Of a DNA stretch of 64,000 bases, positions 11,057-24,302 are shown in pieces. The notes under the pieces were generated by a model. It was not told the origin of the DNA. It made no database searches and worked only from the letters and a program-made list of their open reading frames with translations. The translations under genes and the position numbers were made by a program. The first letter of the stretch is position 1. Each line of letters opens with the position of its first letter. The stretch is from Paramacrobiotus metropolitanus (taxonomy: Eukaryota > Tardigrada > Eutardigrada > Parachela > Macrobiotidae): positions 1,054,001 through 1,118,000 of the forward strand of contig NW_026570238.1 in NCBI RefSeq assembly GCF_019649055.1. The letters are read 5' to 3'.

Positions 11057-14000
11057 ATGCTATCCCCTTTATATTGTACCAATGTGGATTACTTATCCCG
11101 AGGAGATTTAATCAAATCCTCCAGATTTCTCGAACACCCGATAGCTAATGCACCATTGCTCCGCCCCGGCCCATCCCCGGCCACTCCGCGAAGTAATATG
11201 GGTGAGCTGCTCATTCGGGAATCACGCAGGGATTCCTCATCCCAAAACAGTGAACAGGATAGTCCACTGCGGAGAACAAGGTAAATTAAAAGTCGTCATT
11301 TATTAAAGCGCATGATGTTAGCCCGCGTGGAGTGCATGCGGTGTGCATAACTTGATTGGCGCGTGCATCTCTGGGAAGACGGTCGCGTGTTGTCACACGC
11401 GACGACAGCCGATTGCCTGTTTCCGTCCTCCACACTTTCTAATGTTTTGCTGTTTGCCCAACAGGATGGACAGTCCTTCATCGGAAAGCATGGATAGTAT
11501 AGCGGAAAGCTGTCATGTTAACAGCCGGAAAAAGCGACGTGGGGTCAGTACACATTTTAATAGTTACCGAACATTCTTATCAGCGCTCATGGTAATAAGA
11601 ACCTACCGCAATATTCAACGCGATTTCCACGACTTGAAATACGTAGAGCTACTGGCTCTGGTAGGAATAGTAGTTACAACATTTTGTAATCTGCTGGTGC
11701 ACAGAAATATTAATTGTAACATGGTCATTAATAGGTAGCTATATAATGGTTGCTAGCAATTGTCATTCATCTTTTGCCCACCACAGTAACCTAAAGTAAA
11801 GCACTTTAAAAAGTTAATTACTCCACATCTCGGTGTCGATAATGTTTTGACTTAATATTATAACTGTAAATGCACTATGTCTTAGCTGCGACTTGTTTGA
11901 GACAGTTTAATTGTGGTGCCGTATTGTAATCAAAACATTTGGTACACTTTCAAAGTTTCTTATTACTTTGACGCATTTGTATTCGTATTTAGCTTTTAAA
12001 GCATGTGGAATTTGAACATGGGCATGTTGGTTGGTGTGAGTGATAAAATTATTGGTTTTGATAGGTCATCGAAAAAAAACGTCGCGATCGCATAAACAAC
12101 AGTCTAGCTGAGCTGCGCCGGCTTGTTCCATCCGCTTTCGAAAAGCAGGTACCATGTGATGACCTTTGTAATCTCTTCGGTACTAGACTTCTCAAATAGG
12201 TGAAAAGCGGTTTGGCCATATGATTTCGTACTACTGATCCGCTGGGCAGTATCCTCGACATCGGATAGCGCGTCATTAAATTGGGTTAATAAGCTGTTGT
12301 ACATGATTGCAGGGTTCAACTAAACTCGAGAAGGCTGAAATACTACAGATGACAGTTGATCATTTGAAATCAATACATACCAAAGGTAAGACATGTGCAA
12401 TCTGGTCTGTCATCATTACCTGTCGGCCTATGTGTTCAGCTCGAAAAAAACTTGCGTTGTCTGCGGCAAAAGCGAACTATATGTTTTGATAAGTGGCACT
12501 TGGTGGCTTCGAGTACTTTTCCCACGGCGGTAGATAGCGTCGCTTATAACAAGTGTTACCATCAGGACAATTGCAAGCAGTGCCTGCAAACTTTTGTCAG
12601 CAGTAAAATACCGCTTTTGTGTAATTGATTAAGTGTCTATTAGTGTTCGATTTTTTCTGTAATAGATAGCGGCTTTCTACGGTAGTTACTGATGCAGTGA
12701 TGCTTTGTGAATCTGCAGTAAGCAAGGAAGCAATTTAATTTATGCAACATTCAAAACACTTGCGTTTATCAAAGAAGTTCGCCCTGAAAGAAATAAATTA
12801 ACACAATAGTCACTAAACATTTTCTGAATATAATGTAATATATAATGTAATATAATTAATAATTTTGATCGTATTTGATGCCGGAGTTCGGCTACTTACT
12901 TAACAAACTGCTTCGCCCTCTAAACGATTAATTTGTTAGTTGATAACAGTAAGCTGGGACGACGGCGAAGTTAGTAATACGCGCTTATTGTCAGCAGGAG
13001 AGGGAAATCAGGAGTAATTTTCATATTTTGGTAATATCCTCCAGTATAAAATTTTAGAAAGCAGCGAGAGTGTGAGAACTGAAAAAGCGATTAGCTCGGC
13101 GATAGAATAAAGGCGTGCGAAGAGCGTAATAACATAATACCGCAGCCAGAGAGGGTAATGAAATAGCGCTGACGCCGATGATTATTGGTGTGTAGAGGGG
13201 AATGCGAATGGTCTAGAGTAAAGTGGTGACATGCATTTCTTCATGCCGTTCCCACGGTACGAGTGCTGCCGCTGCATGTCAGTGTCCTTATAATCAATTG
13301 CCATCATAGAGCTAGCAGCCATGTTATGATAGCCGATCTTTGAGCGAAAGAAATATCGAGTTTATGGTCAGTTAGTAGTAGAATACATATTAATCGTAAA
13401 TACCGCGATAGAACAAGCGCTCGCACTGATTTAATGCCAGTTTCAGCAATCAAGCTCTGTGTATTTGCCAAACAGATGCTGGAACGGATAAGGGCCTCTA
13501 ATATTCGATAAATGGTTGTGCATATCAGCATATGTACTCATAACAAATTAGCCGACATTCAGGTTGCACAAGTTGTTAATATTTGGTATGTTATGATCTG
13601 TATCACCGACGGATATCTGCTGCGAGATTGATATAATTATTATTTTATAATGGCAAACTGCGGCTGAATATTCGTACATAGTAGTGATAAGTGCATGTTC
13701 CTCTAGCTCTTTCCTGGTTTTTGCACCGTTATCTATTGACGTTATCAATATTGCTTCTGCTTTAGAAGCTGCGCTCCGATTAGCGCAAGGCTGCTGCACA
13801 TTATTTGAGTTTTTTTGTAGAAATTATAATGAAAGATTAATTAGCATTCTAAACCTTTACGTAGCTTTAGAGTCGTGGTTTGTGGATGTTTCGTCGTTTT
13901 ATAGAAGTATTGTAATTCGCATACGAGGTGAATGCGTGATTACAGACAGTAACGAATACTGCATATGTATTATAATCATACTGTACCACATACAGTATCA

Positions 14001-15248
14001 GGCTCAAAACAATTGAGATACTTGCCTTATCCCAGATTTAGCGGACGTAGTACAAGATCAGCTTTATAAGCAATAAAAGAAACCTGATCGATAGCTTATC
14101 TCTGGTGTCAATTTTCTTTTTACAGAAGAGAATAGATAACACAAGTTCTTTCTCACCTGTGACTATAGTGGCCTAGTGGCCGGCTTACCGGACGCATGAA
14201 ACGATGTGACGAAGATAAATCGCGCGCGCGTCAAAATTAATAGAGATTTGCAAAATATGCTTCCAACAATTTAGCATCGTTTGGCATAAGTATGTGTGAA
14301 TTGTGCATTTTAATGATTTCAGAACCCAAATTATGTTTAGTTGTTTTATTTATTTGTTTTGAATTTGAATTACTGGTAGTCGACAGTTGATAGACTGATA
14401 TGGATAGACTGATATGTGCTTATAAGCCAACTGGTACAGTTGCATACATACGTACCTACGCACAGATCAGATATGTATACATCATAATACATGTATTATG
14501 TATAGATATAATCATAGAAACCAGTCGCAACTACCGTGCCGCCAGTAAATATCTGCAGTAGTAAAGTTTCTACGACAAGAGAAGCGTCAATTTAAAAAAA
14601 TTTAAGAGGTCACCGTAACAGTAAAGGGCAGTTTTATATACCATGTCTTTGAAGGCAGGCACTTGTTCGAAAAGTTTTGCTCTGTGCCAGTAATGCATAA
14701 TTATGTCTTGATTAGGTATAAATTGTGATCCCAATTCCATGGATCCCCATACAGCCGGTTTCCAGGAATGTATCGGAGAGGTCGGCCGGTATCTGCAAAA
14801 CTTGTCCGGTCCGGAAATGCCTAATCCTGATCCGATAAAAAATCGCCTCATGTCTCATCTTCACTGCTACATTGCTCAGCGGGAATCTTACAAAACACAA
14901 CACTCACAACCTGCGGCATGTTGGCCCCCTTCCTACCCGACCGGCCCCACCGGTCTCATTCCGCCCCCAGCGCCTCCCGGCCTGACCTCCCAGTCGCTGT
15001 TTACTCCTCCGGATCCCCATATTAACGCTGCTGCAGCGTCCATGGTCACATCCGGCATGGCCAGCTACTCGTCCGCTCAGCCAACGTATACGCCGACATC
15101 CTTTGCAGCCGTTGCGCCTTCCTTCTCCACACAAAATTTCTCCCAGTATTCAGCATTTTCCGGAATGCAGTCCTATATGAATTCGGCAGCATCCTCGACA
15201 GCTGGCTATTTGAAAAACTGGAAAGCGGAGCCGGTATATGGAATGTAG
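11057..15248 (+). CDS. HEY: HEY (hairy/E(spl)-related) bHLH-Orange transcriptional repressor
   Basis: Five exons: 11057-11280, 11465-11543, 12065-12148, 12313-12385, 14716-15248; 330 residues, all junctions in phase. HEY proteins are nuclear repressors induced by Notch. The basic-HLH begins at [20 protein letters not shown], with Gly where Hes proteins have Pro, which is diagnostic of HEY. Helix 2 is [19 protein letters not shown]. Exon 5 opens with the Orange domain ([16 protein letters not shown]) followed by a Pro/Ala/Ser-rich tail. The usual YRPW-TEVGAF end is replaced by [13 protein letters not shown]. The N-terminus before the bHLH is about 98 residues, longer than the 40-50 usual in HEY; ATG 11057 was chosen because the exon is open in frame to a good donor. 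Intron 4 (2.33 kb) holds no gene that I see. AATAAA lies near 15600. Confidence 0.9.
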
Positions 15249-16680
15249 GAGAACGCGTCCATTTCAGTTCCGTCCAATTTCGGTGGATATTCCGTTCTAA
15301 GTCAATTGTGTACAGAATTTTTCGTTTGGCTGTTGGAATTTTTGTTTTTCTCCGTTAGGATTTGACGAAGTCAACTGTGTTGTTGTTGCGAAATGTTGAT
15401 CAGGTGAAAGCTTAGTTTTTAATCGGAATTACGAGCGTAATATGTATGATACGGAAATGCTGGTTTCGTGTCTTTTGAATTACGACTGAATATATTTCAG
15501 CGATTTTGTTCTTTGCAGTTTTGTTTTGAACTTAATCGTAGTCAGTGTTGTGTCGGTGAACTTTGTAGATTTTTGTACGACATTGATCAACATGATAAAA
15601 TAAAAAAATTCAATAAGAATTGTTTGCCTTCATGACGAACGCTACGTATAAAACATACTTGCACAAGCGTAGAACGAAGAAACAAAGAATTATAAAATTA
15701 TTAAAAGGACTGCTACGAAGACAAATGAATTTTGTTGCAGTTATTTGAGAAATGGATTGTACTTGCAGTTTTATTGCTGCTGGAAGGTTTATTTTCTTAC
15801 CTTGGCTCCAGTTAGTTGCCGCAGCTATTCATTATACGTTAACGTTTATGTTCTTACAAAACTTCATATTTCTTGTGAAGTCAGACGTGTCAAGCCTCAC
15901 TTACAAAATATTTATTCTCTGTGCTATGGATATATTTTGAGTAAGCTTCCCGAATAATAGAAATTTGCAGTCCACTGATTCTAGCGTCGGTTACAGTATT
16001 ATTTATAAGGGCAAGCTAACTTTACTTACAATTGCGACGGCAAGGTGACCTACGATTATGTATAAACACGCACATGCAGGATGAAGACGACGAAAGAATA
16101 AGATAACAAGTGAAAATAATAATACTGTAATAGTTTTTATCTTCGAGTACGTTTTGAAATTAAAATGAATTATATTCGATTTTTAACGTTTTTAACGTAA
16201 TCTCTGTATGTACATGCACTGATTTTCGTTCCAGTGATACTCGTATTTTGCGGCACAGTTTTACAAAAAACAAATGTTATTTATTTCTAAAAACATTATT
16301 TCTAAAAACAGCTACAACAAAAACATTATCTCCGCTAGCTGTAAGATCGATCAAAGCATGCGAATCATTTAAATAATGTGCAGTAATTGCAGATATGATC
16401 ATATCTGCAGTTACTAATCGTGTACGTGAAAGACAATCGTAACCGCACTCCGCAAAAAGAGTGTGATAGAAATGAAACGTTTTTAATGATTGGCAAGAAC
16501 AACCAGAGCACATGCGATAGCACTACAGATATAAAATTTATAACATTTAAAAGACTATTAGAGTCATCGTGTTATGGTTTTATCGAAATGCTTCTAATAC
16601 GCACTCGTTCTATTGAGAAAGCGAGAAAGATATTGAGTAAGCAAAAGAAATAAATGGCAAATAAGGACATAAGCTCTGAA
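15249..16680. other. Intergenic between HEY and guanylate cyclase (convergent 3' ends)
   Basis: Contains the probable HEY 3' UTR, with poly(A)-type signals around 15595-15615, and AT-rich DNA. The frames at 15745-15957 and 16420-16653 have no supporting features. Confidence 0.55.
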
Positions 16681-19600
16681 TCACAAATCACTTATAGACG
16701 CTAAGGATAACCTTTTACCGGCTTCCGCTTTACGGGATCGGCGCAGTGTTCCCCGCATTGTATTAACGAAGTAAGAACTGGATATAGTGTTTGAGCGCTT
16801 AGGAAATGGCTGGTCCAGGGGTCCTCCTGTCAACCAGTAGGTTTCCATTGCACCTTTTCCCTGAATTGCAATATACACTCTTTAAGGCTGCTGAACTACA
16901 GAATGGTTGATACACTTGCTAAGTTATTGCCGTATGGGCTTAATTGCACTTACGCCGGCAATTCATTTTGATTAGTGCAAACATGTTCAACCCACAAAAA
17001 AGTGAAATGTAATTTTTACGTACTTTCACGTTTATTTCTCCACGTGACATGACCGTAAACATGTTCTTCGATTTTATAAGCTCATAAGTGGCGGGACTGA
17101 GCTGTATGCGGTTGGCTACAACCAAACAAATAAACTGCAATAATATTAAATTTGTAGTGATTGATACCGCTACATAATTCATCATTCTTTTTGGCATCTG
17201 ATAAAACATCTTCAGTGGTGGTTAATTTCTACCTTCGCTCGTGCTTTCCATCCTGCTAGCGGTATTGACAGTATCACCAAAACTACGAAACAAAATTTTG
17301 TTACTGTATTCGCTCGCACATCTTGAACCACAGAGTGTGTGTACGGGAAAAACGCGCATTCAATATACACACTCTAACCGGGCCAATTAAACGCGCGATT
17401 CGCGATTTGATAAATTTCTGATGTCTTACAACATCTGGACTGTAGAACTTCTTGAATAATGAAAAAAATTAGAGCTCTAACAATTTTTATCATGTTTATG
17501 CTGAAAGCATCCATTAACACACAGCTTTGGCTTAAGCACGAGTTGCAAATTGATTTGTTGTGGTTTTTGGGGTGCCCCTGGAGGGTACGTTCCGCGTCAA
17601 CATTCTCGATGGTGATGAACCACAGAACAATTCGAGCTTTCAGCTACAGAACCTTTTTTTTCCAGAGTGAATTGCCATTTAAATGAAAAGTCTTGATTTA
17701 TTAAACCAATTCACAAGAAGAACTGTTCATCGTGAAACCAAATGAGCAATATTTCGTAGTCGTGCATTTTGCCCGGTTAGAGTGTGTATATTGAATGCGT
17801 GTTTTTCCCGTACACACACTCTGTGGTTCAAGATGTGCGAGCGAATACAGTAATATAAAAGTCAAACTATGTTACTATACTAACTCAGAATAACGATAAA
17901 ATAAGCAGGCTTATAGCAGCATGCGTGCAGGTGTTACTGCTATTGTACAAACGAAGATTATAAGTACTGTACTTACAGGCAATATCTTGGCATTTTTGTT
18001 CCCACTACTCCGGCAACGCAAGGTCCTGCGTGTGAAAATATTGTTGTACTGGGCACATTATACTTAATTAGCTATGGCGATGCCAAATGGGAATTATGTA
18101 CGGTAATGGTACCACGCACCAGAGTGTATTCCAATACGAATCTCCAGCATCTCATACTGTCTGTGAGGTATTCGGAATTCCCGTGATACGTGGAGGATAT
18201 TGAGTGCCAGCAGGGAGCAAATCGTGGCATGTTTATTTCCGTTTCGATTTGGTAGGCCACTAACTACCTAAAAGGCAATGAACGCCTCCTTATGGATATA
18301 ATAATTTACGTTACCGATATGCCAAGGAAGAATGTCGTAGAAATAATCTAAGTGACCATTCAATTTTACCATATAGGCATCTCCAATTGTTTCCACCTTG
18401 TACGCGTCGTAATTTTCGATAACGCTGTCAAATAACTGATACAAGAGATTCAGCATATGTACAACCTGTTGATTACAAGTAAATGGGTTAATGAACGATT
18501 CAATAAAATTGCACAGAGACAGCAGCAGCTTTCAGGTAACGATAAGTACCTGATCCGGTGTGCTTTCTGCGGCAATAGTTGTGAAGGACACAATATCCGA
18601 AAAATATATTGTAACACATTCAAAGGGTTCAGGGTCAACCTTTCTAGTTGTTATTAGACGATCAGCCACAGACCTGTGGTTGACAAACAGTTGTAAGTCT
18701 AGCGAAATAAATTTGTGTTTTGATTGATTCTGACTTGCATTTTAAATATACGTGTATGATAGCGTTAACGTCTACGATAAATTAATTAACCGAAGCGGCA
18801 TCCTACATAGTTATGTACTTTGAAGTTCTTATACCCTACAGCAGATAAGGTGGGAAAGCAAATTCTTAATATTAAAAATTAAGCCTGTGATTATTATATC
18901 TATATTATACAATGCCCTTAATGAGATACTTACGGCGGAAGTAATTCGTAAAGTAATCCCTGAATTTTGCTTTGCTCTTCACGAAGCTGTAGCGTACGCT
19001 CGTCAACAGTTTTCTGCAGCTGATCAGCATGACTCTGCACTCGCTGAAAAAGGTCATCTATCAATGTCCCTTTCACATTTCCCCGGATATGCCTTAGGCG
19101 AGCTTTTAACTCAAGAACAGTAGGCCTGGCAATGGGATTCTCGCTCCAGCATGACTCCATCATAGCCCGATAACGACTTGGACAAGTGGCTTCCGGCGGT
19201 ACCACCGGCCGGAAAAGCGGGTCCACGCCGTTCCGTACCCAGTTAATGATTTCTAAGTAATGCGTATTCATGTAAATGCTAAGATATGTGAGGCGTTCCA
19301 AATTTGATTTTGTTTTACGTGAAGCTGGGAGTATAAAATCGGAATTTTCTGTATTGGGATACGGAGGTCCCTCCATAGCAATCTCTTGAAGTATTATCCC
19401 AATACTGTAGATGTCAGCCCGTTGAAGGTCCAGTTTATTTACTTTTTTGTGCCGCAAAATCTCTGGAGCTGTCCAAAACTGCAATCAGTGACTTTTTAAA
19501 AAAATCACCAGTAAAGCACGTTTTCTAGAGTCGCAGAACGTATGCAGTATTTAAAACCAATTTGTAGAGCTGTATACTGTTAATGGCTAAACTGTAAAAG

Positions 19601-22600
19601 CATACCTAACTTACCAGGTCCCACTGGTCCAATTCCTCAAAGGGTGTTTGTAGAAATTTCGGTGCATAATCGCGAACTTTAAGGACAAAGGTTCGATCGA
19701 TCATGCAGTTCAGGCTTGACAAACGACCGTGATATCCGAAGAGTTTATGAATGTATATCACTGCCTATGTAAAGATTTCACATTTTTTGGCTCTTAAATT
19801 ATTTTCCCATTAATTAACTTCAAATTAAATATTGTATGTCGTACCTCAAAAAGGTCATGAAGTAATGAATATCTGAACGCCCAGTCAGACGATTGGGTTG
19901 AGGAATCCTTTACCAAGAAATCCGCTAAAGTGCCTCGTGCGGAATACTCTTGAACGATGGTGTACTGGCCAGGTTCAATAACGACACCATAAAGACGCAG
20001 TAAGTTATCATGGTGATGTACGCGGACATCGCGCAGTTCCAGGAGTTCTTCGTTGTGTATGCTCAGTTTTTTCCTTACGATTCTGGTCGCAACATGGCGA
20101 TTTTTGTAATAGGCTGAATGAACGTCGTTGTGATGGACCGAAGAAAACACCTGACACAAAATTATGCTGGTGCTTATAATTAATCTCGTATAACATGTAC
20201 ACCAGCACATATCGGAGTTATGTATGCACCGGTACTATGATACAATATACATAAATATAATTATATGTACTTCAAGTATGGTGAATAGTATGTACTAGTG
20301 GTAAAATAATACACTCGTTAAATGCAGGTTAAGGCGCAACCAAACGGTTTAAAAAAAGCGGCTGTTGCATTTTGCTGTCAATTACGTCTTACTGAGCGAA
20401 ATGTCCCGATTGTGGCCAGCGTCACTGCATCGAGATTTGTAGTTGATTCATCGTGTTCTATGCGTGGCATTTCTTCGTTTTGACAAGGAGTCAATTCCTG
20501 GGGTTTGATGTCCCACCACCGATTTGCCAAAAGAGTTTTGTTGACGTAATATCTAAAGAAAATTACAAATATCAAAACCTGGGTAGCATAAAACAACTGT
20601 GAATTAATACCGTATAACGAGACCTGAACAAGCGATAACAAAAACGACGACTGCCGCCGCGCCAATCAGGATTGTCACTTGTGACACTGCCGTTGCGTAG
20701 TCTTCTTGATCTTCGGCTGAAAATATAAAGTTTTGCAAATTACTTTGCCAGTAAGTCTACCATTTTAATAAATTCTTTCTTTCGCAATTTGTTTTTAAAA
20801 AACGTTTTCTTCGTAAACTGGCATTATTTATAAAAGCGATCACGCAAAACAAATTGAATATACTTACTTGGTCCAGGCATACTGGGCCGTCGCAACGGAC
20901 TTTCGGCTGCATCAAAATCATACTGATGATGAATAATCTGCATTTCTTGATTAAAAGTCTCAAAAGCAGCCCACGTTCGAAAAGTGTGTCTCTCTTGATC
21001 ATAAACTTTTAAAGAAAACTGCCCAGGGAAATCTCCATTTTCGTTCAGCGTTATTGTTCCAATATGGGGGATATCAAAGCTCCTTATGCGGCGAATTTCC
21101 TCGGCGATTAGTTTCCCGTCGTCGTACAAACGAAATCTGTCCTCCTTGCTTATGCGATAATTTGCACCTGATGCATTTATTAAGCTCTGGACGGCTTTGG
21201 CGTACATGAAGACTCCATAGTAGTAGGATAATACAACGGGATTTATCTAAATTAGAACTCAAAAATTAAAGAACATCAACCTTTCCCGCTAAAACATGCC
21301 TATGTGCAGTGGTTAACTCACCCCTTCCTTTTTTATAACTTCTTCATAATGAGTATAATTTGGATATTTTTGGGAAACGTAATCTATTAAAACTTCGTTG
21401 AGGGCCGCCATTCCATTTCGAATAGTTGAGTTGTAGTAATAGCTGACCACGAGTGACCTGTTATAAGCTTGTCTCAGGTTCTCCTGCAAAAGTTGAAGTT
21501 CAGAGTCAAATAAAAAATTATCTGCGTGAAACGTACGCATATAAAATTAAACTTTTTGCTTAGCTTTTGACCTGTGCTAGCTAAATGTCCTTGAAAGACT
21601 AGTTTTCAAATGTTTTTTACAAACCTTGTAGTCTTCTGTTAGATTCGCGGCAATGATATCGATCTGGTCATCCCCATCCAAAGGCAGTGATCCCCAATAG
21701 CGAGCTTTGAAGAACCGATTTATTACAAAAGTCTAAATATAAAAAATACAGAGTACAGTGATGCTTTTTTCGATTCTTGCCATTTAGTTGCCTTATGAGT
21801 ATAATTACCTTTCGTGATCCATACCTACTGACGAAATACACGTACCATTTGATTTCCGACAGTGAGATTCAAATTGACAGCTTCTATCTGCAAGACAGTT
21901 CAGTACACTGACGTTGACTACAAATCGCAAGGTTAACATTAAAAGCAAACATTTCAGTTTCTAAAACTTACAAGCAGCTCTTGCACGCATTCCATGTTGC
22001 CGAAGACAAGAATGGCTGTAACAAAGCAGTTCAGTTTTCCCTAAGAGCGTTACAGTGTTTTACCTAGCCATAAAGCGTAAGTATACATTACAACTTAATT
22101 TCAGCATTTTCATCCACAGAGTACGAACAAATATGCCGTACATCAAACAATTTCATGCAAAATTTGCTCTGATATTAAATTCTGCGTTTACCGGGTACTT
22201 TGTATTTGTAATTTACGTGCCTGTTGAATTGTATGCAATGTCTTCCAGCAGACGACGCAAGTTATAGCTTCCACGCGCATTCAGGTCGCAAAACGCCTCA
22301 TGTTGTACAGTAAGACTGCTAACCGAGTTATATATTGCTCGCCATACAGGATCATCTCTTTGATAAAATATGGTGACATTACTCCAACCGAAATAATTAA
22401 GGATATTTTGATAAAATTCCAGAAGTCTCTCGTCCGTGTATCCAGTTCTTATCAAGGTACGGAATGCGGTTTTGTTAGATAATTCTGTGCTTGAAGCAAA
22501 CGCGTCAAAAAGGATATGATTGACAACTGTGGAATACAAATCAAATTATGGCAAACAATCCCACAACTTCCGTGCATTTGAATCGAGTTCACAACAGCAG

Positions 22601-23460
22601 CTGAAGGAGGATGTCTATTTCTTCTGAGTTTCTTTTTACAATGTATTAATTAGTTTTAAGATAGTATATAAAAACCCACAAGCAAAACGTTTTCAACGTG
22701 TCGCAAAATAAAAATAAGCCCTTAGACATACGGGATATACGTATATGACTGTTACTGCCTATTTTACTCCGGTAATTACCATTAACAAAACCAATATCGA
22801 AACCGAAGAAAATAGATTATTAGTTATATAAATTGCCGGGATATGATTACTTGCTCCCAACAATTCACATAATTGTAAACGTCCTCCAGCTTTGTACAAA
22901 ATGCATGCATAACGCAGTTCGAAGGAAATGCCAATTATATTATATGCCGAAATCGAAAAGAAATCGCACTTACCGTTTAACCACTTCGCCATGTCCCGCA
23001 CTCCAAAATAACATCCAGGCCCGAAATAGCCCACAGGTAAAATTGGTGGTCCCTCCAGGACAGTGGACAAAACTCGTAGCTGTGTCACGTGGTCGATAGT
23101 TTTGTAAACAATTAAATTGTCAACAGCGTCACACGCGTCCATCTCGTTGACGTCCGTTCCGATGTATTGAAATTCAAAACTATCTCCAGGAAACGTGGTA
23201 TTTCTAACAAGGTCCAGTGCATAGTCCAGAGCAGGACGTACTAGCTCCAGGCGATAGAATAAGCTGCCATTGGTAGGAAAAGCACCGAAAAACGTCAGCA
23301 CACTTGCTTTCTCATCGGTTGTCTCGTTTAGCTGTTGCGCGATATTAGCCGCATTAGTCGGAAGAGGCTTGATGTACCCAGAAAGCAGGGCGGTGCTGTT
23401 CGTCAAAAAGAAAATTAACAAAAAAATCAGTGCTATAATTTTGTGTGGCTGTGGCGGCAT
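16681..23460 (-). CDS. Receptor-type (membrane) guanylate cyclase, natriuretic-peptide-receptor architecture
   Basis: Twenty exons, 1155 residues. Minus-strand exons: 23460-22974, 22526-22221, 22015-21972, 21887-21846, 21732-21625, 21483-21322, 21246-20868, 20716-20611, 20552-20393, 20150-19845, 19764-19615, 19478-19319, 19252-18934, 18673-18550, 18465-18370, 18267-18120, 18025-17977, 17282-17233, 17115-17024, 16860-16681. Order: signal peptide ([17 protein letters not shown]), ligand-binding periplasmic-like domain, one TM ([20 protein letters not shown]), kinase homology domain lacking the HRD and DFG residues ([14 protein letters not shown]), signalling coiled coil ([15 protein letters not shown]), cyclase domain. 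The cyclase keeps the metal Asp (YFSDIVSF), guanine-selecting Glu ([10 protein letters not shown]) and Cys (PRYCLFGDTVN), and the Asn/Arg of NTASRMES. It makes cGMP at the plasma membrane; the ligand is unknown. Intron 2 appears to be GC-AG. Confidence 0.93.
17304..17850. mobile_element. TA-flanked MITE-like element with 83-base inverted repeats, in a guanylate cyclase intron
   Basis: Bases 17301-17383 and 17771-17853 are inverted copies differing at one position (CGCGC versus CACGC). Read outward they end CTGTATTCGC with TA on both sides (17302-17303, 17851-17852), the duplication made by Tc1/mariner-type transposases. The interior of about 390 bases has one short plus-strand frame (17459-17686) and no recognisable transposase, so this is a non-autonomous element. 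It lies wholly inside the 694-base intron between exons 17 and 18 and leaves the splice sites intact. Confidence 0.8.
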
Positions 23461-24302
23461 TCTACAGTAATTAGCATGACCAAGTTCAAAAATGTTGACG
23501 TGTTTGTGAAAAGATTATTCACCTACTTCTGTCGAAATCCAACAGCATCCTGGACAACCAAGACAGGCCAAGGTGGAGATAAGATATTATGCTGATAATC
23601 GGTGAACCGATAATGTGGTGATGAACAAGCCAATAAACACGTAATAATTTCGAAGAATACTATTGCAAGTACCATTGCTTGACACATAATCTTTTTTTGT
23701 GCAAAAAATGCATCTATTGTAATTAAGAATGCATTATTATTGTTAGGTCGGTGTTAAAAATGCTTTGTAACTTATCTGGCTTATCGATCTGTATGACAGA
23801 CACAGATCACCAATATATCTTGAGAACATGAATGGTCGTAAAGTTAATTAATTTAATTAACACTCATGTACTCTGTACATGCCGCACACAGCCACACACA
23901 CACAATATCTGTGATTAGTGTGTCAGATTTATTTATTTGGCACTTTTAAAGAAACCTTGGTTCAGAACTTCAGAGTTGATGGTCATCTGTCAGTGACCTA
24001 TGGTGTTCTGTATTTCTTACCAATCTTGGGGTAGCGGTTTAAAATGGTGTTCCCCATTTAGAGCACACTTGCATGTCTGAACGTTGCGATACGTAAGTAA
24101 GCAAATGTGTCCGAATTTCATATTATGGAGGTTCAGTTTCTTATCAGCTAAGAAAAATTTCGGAATTAGCGATGCGTTTCTTGCGATATGATTTTTAATG
24201 ACAAGGCTAATAGCGATAATCTGTCGCAAACCGCAAAGGGTTTATCCGCACAATTCAGTAATAAAGCTATACTATATTTTTGGTGTTCCGCACGCGTTCA
24301 AA
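23461..24302. other. Divergent intergenic region
   Basis: Lies between the start of the guanylate cyclase (-) and the Gly-rich gene (+). AT-rich, with a short CACACA run near 23890. No exon recognised. Confidence 0.5.

Noticed and set aside
13304-14016. Short ORFs in HEY intron 4
   Set aside because: No splice or domain support; HEY exons 4 and 5 join in frame without them.
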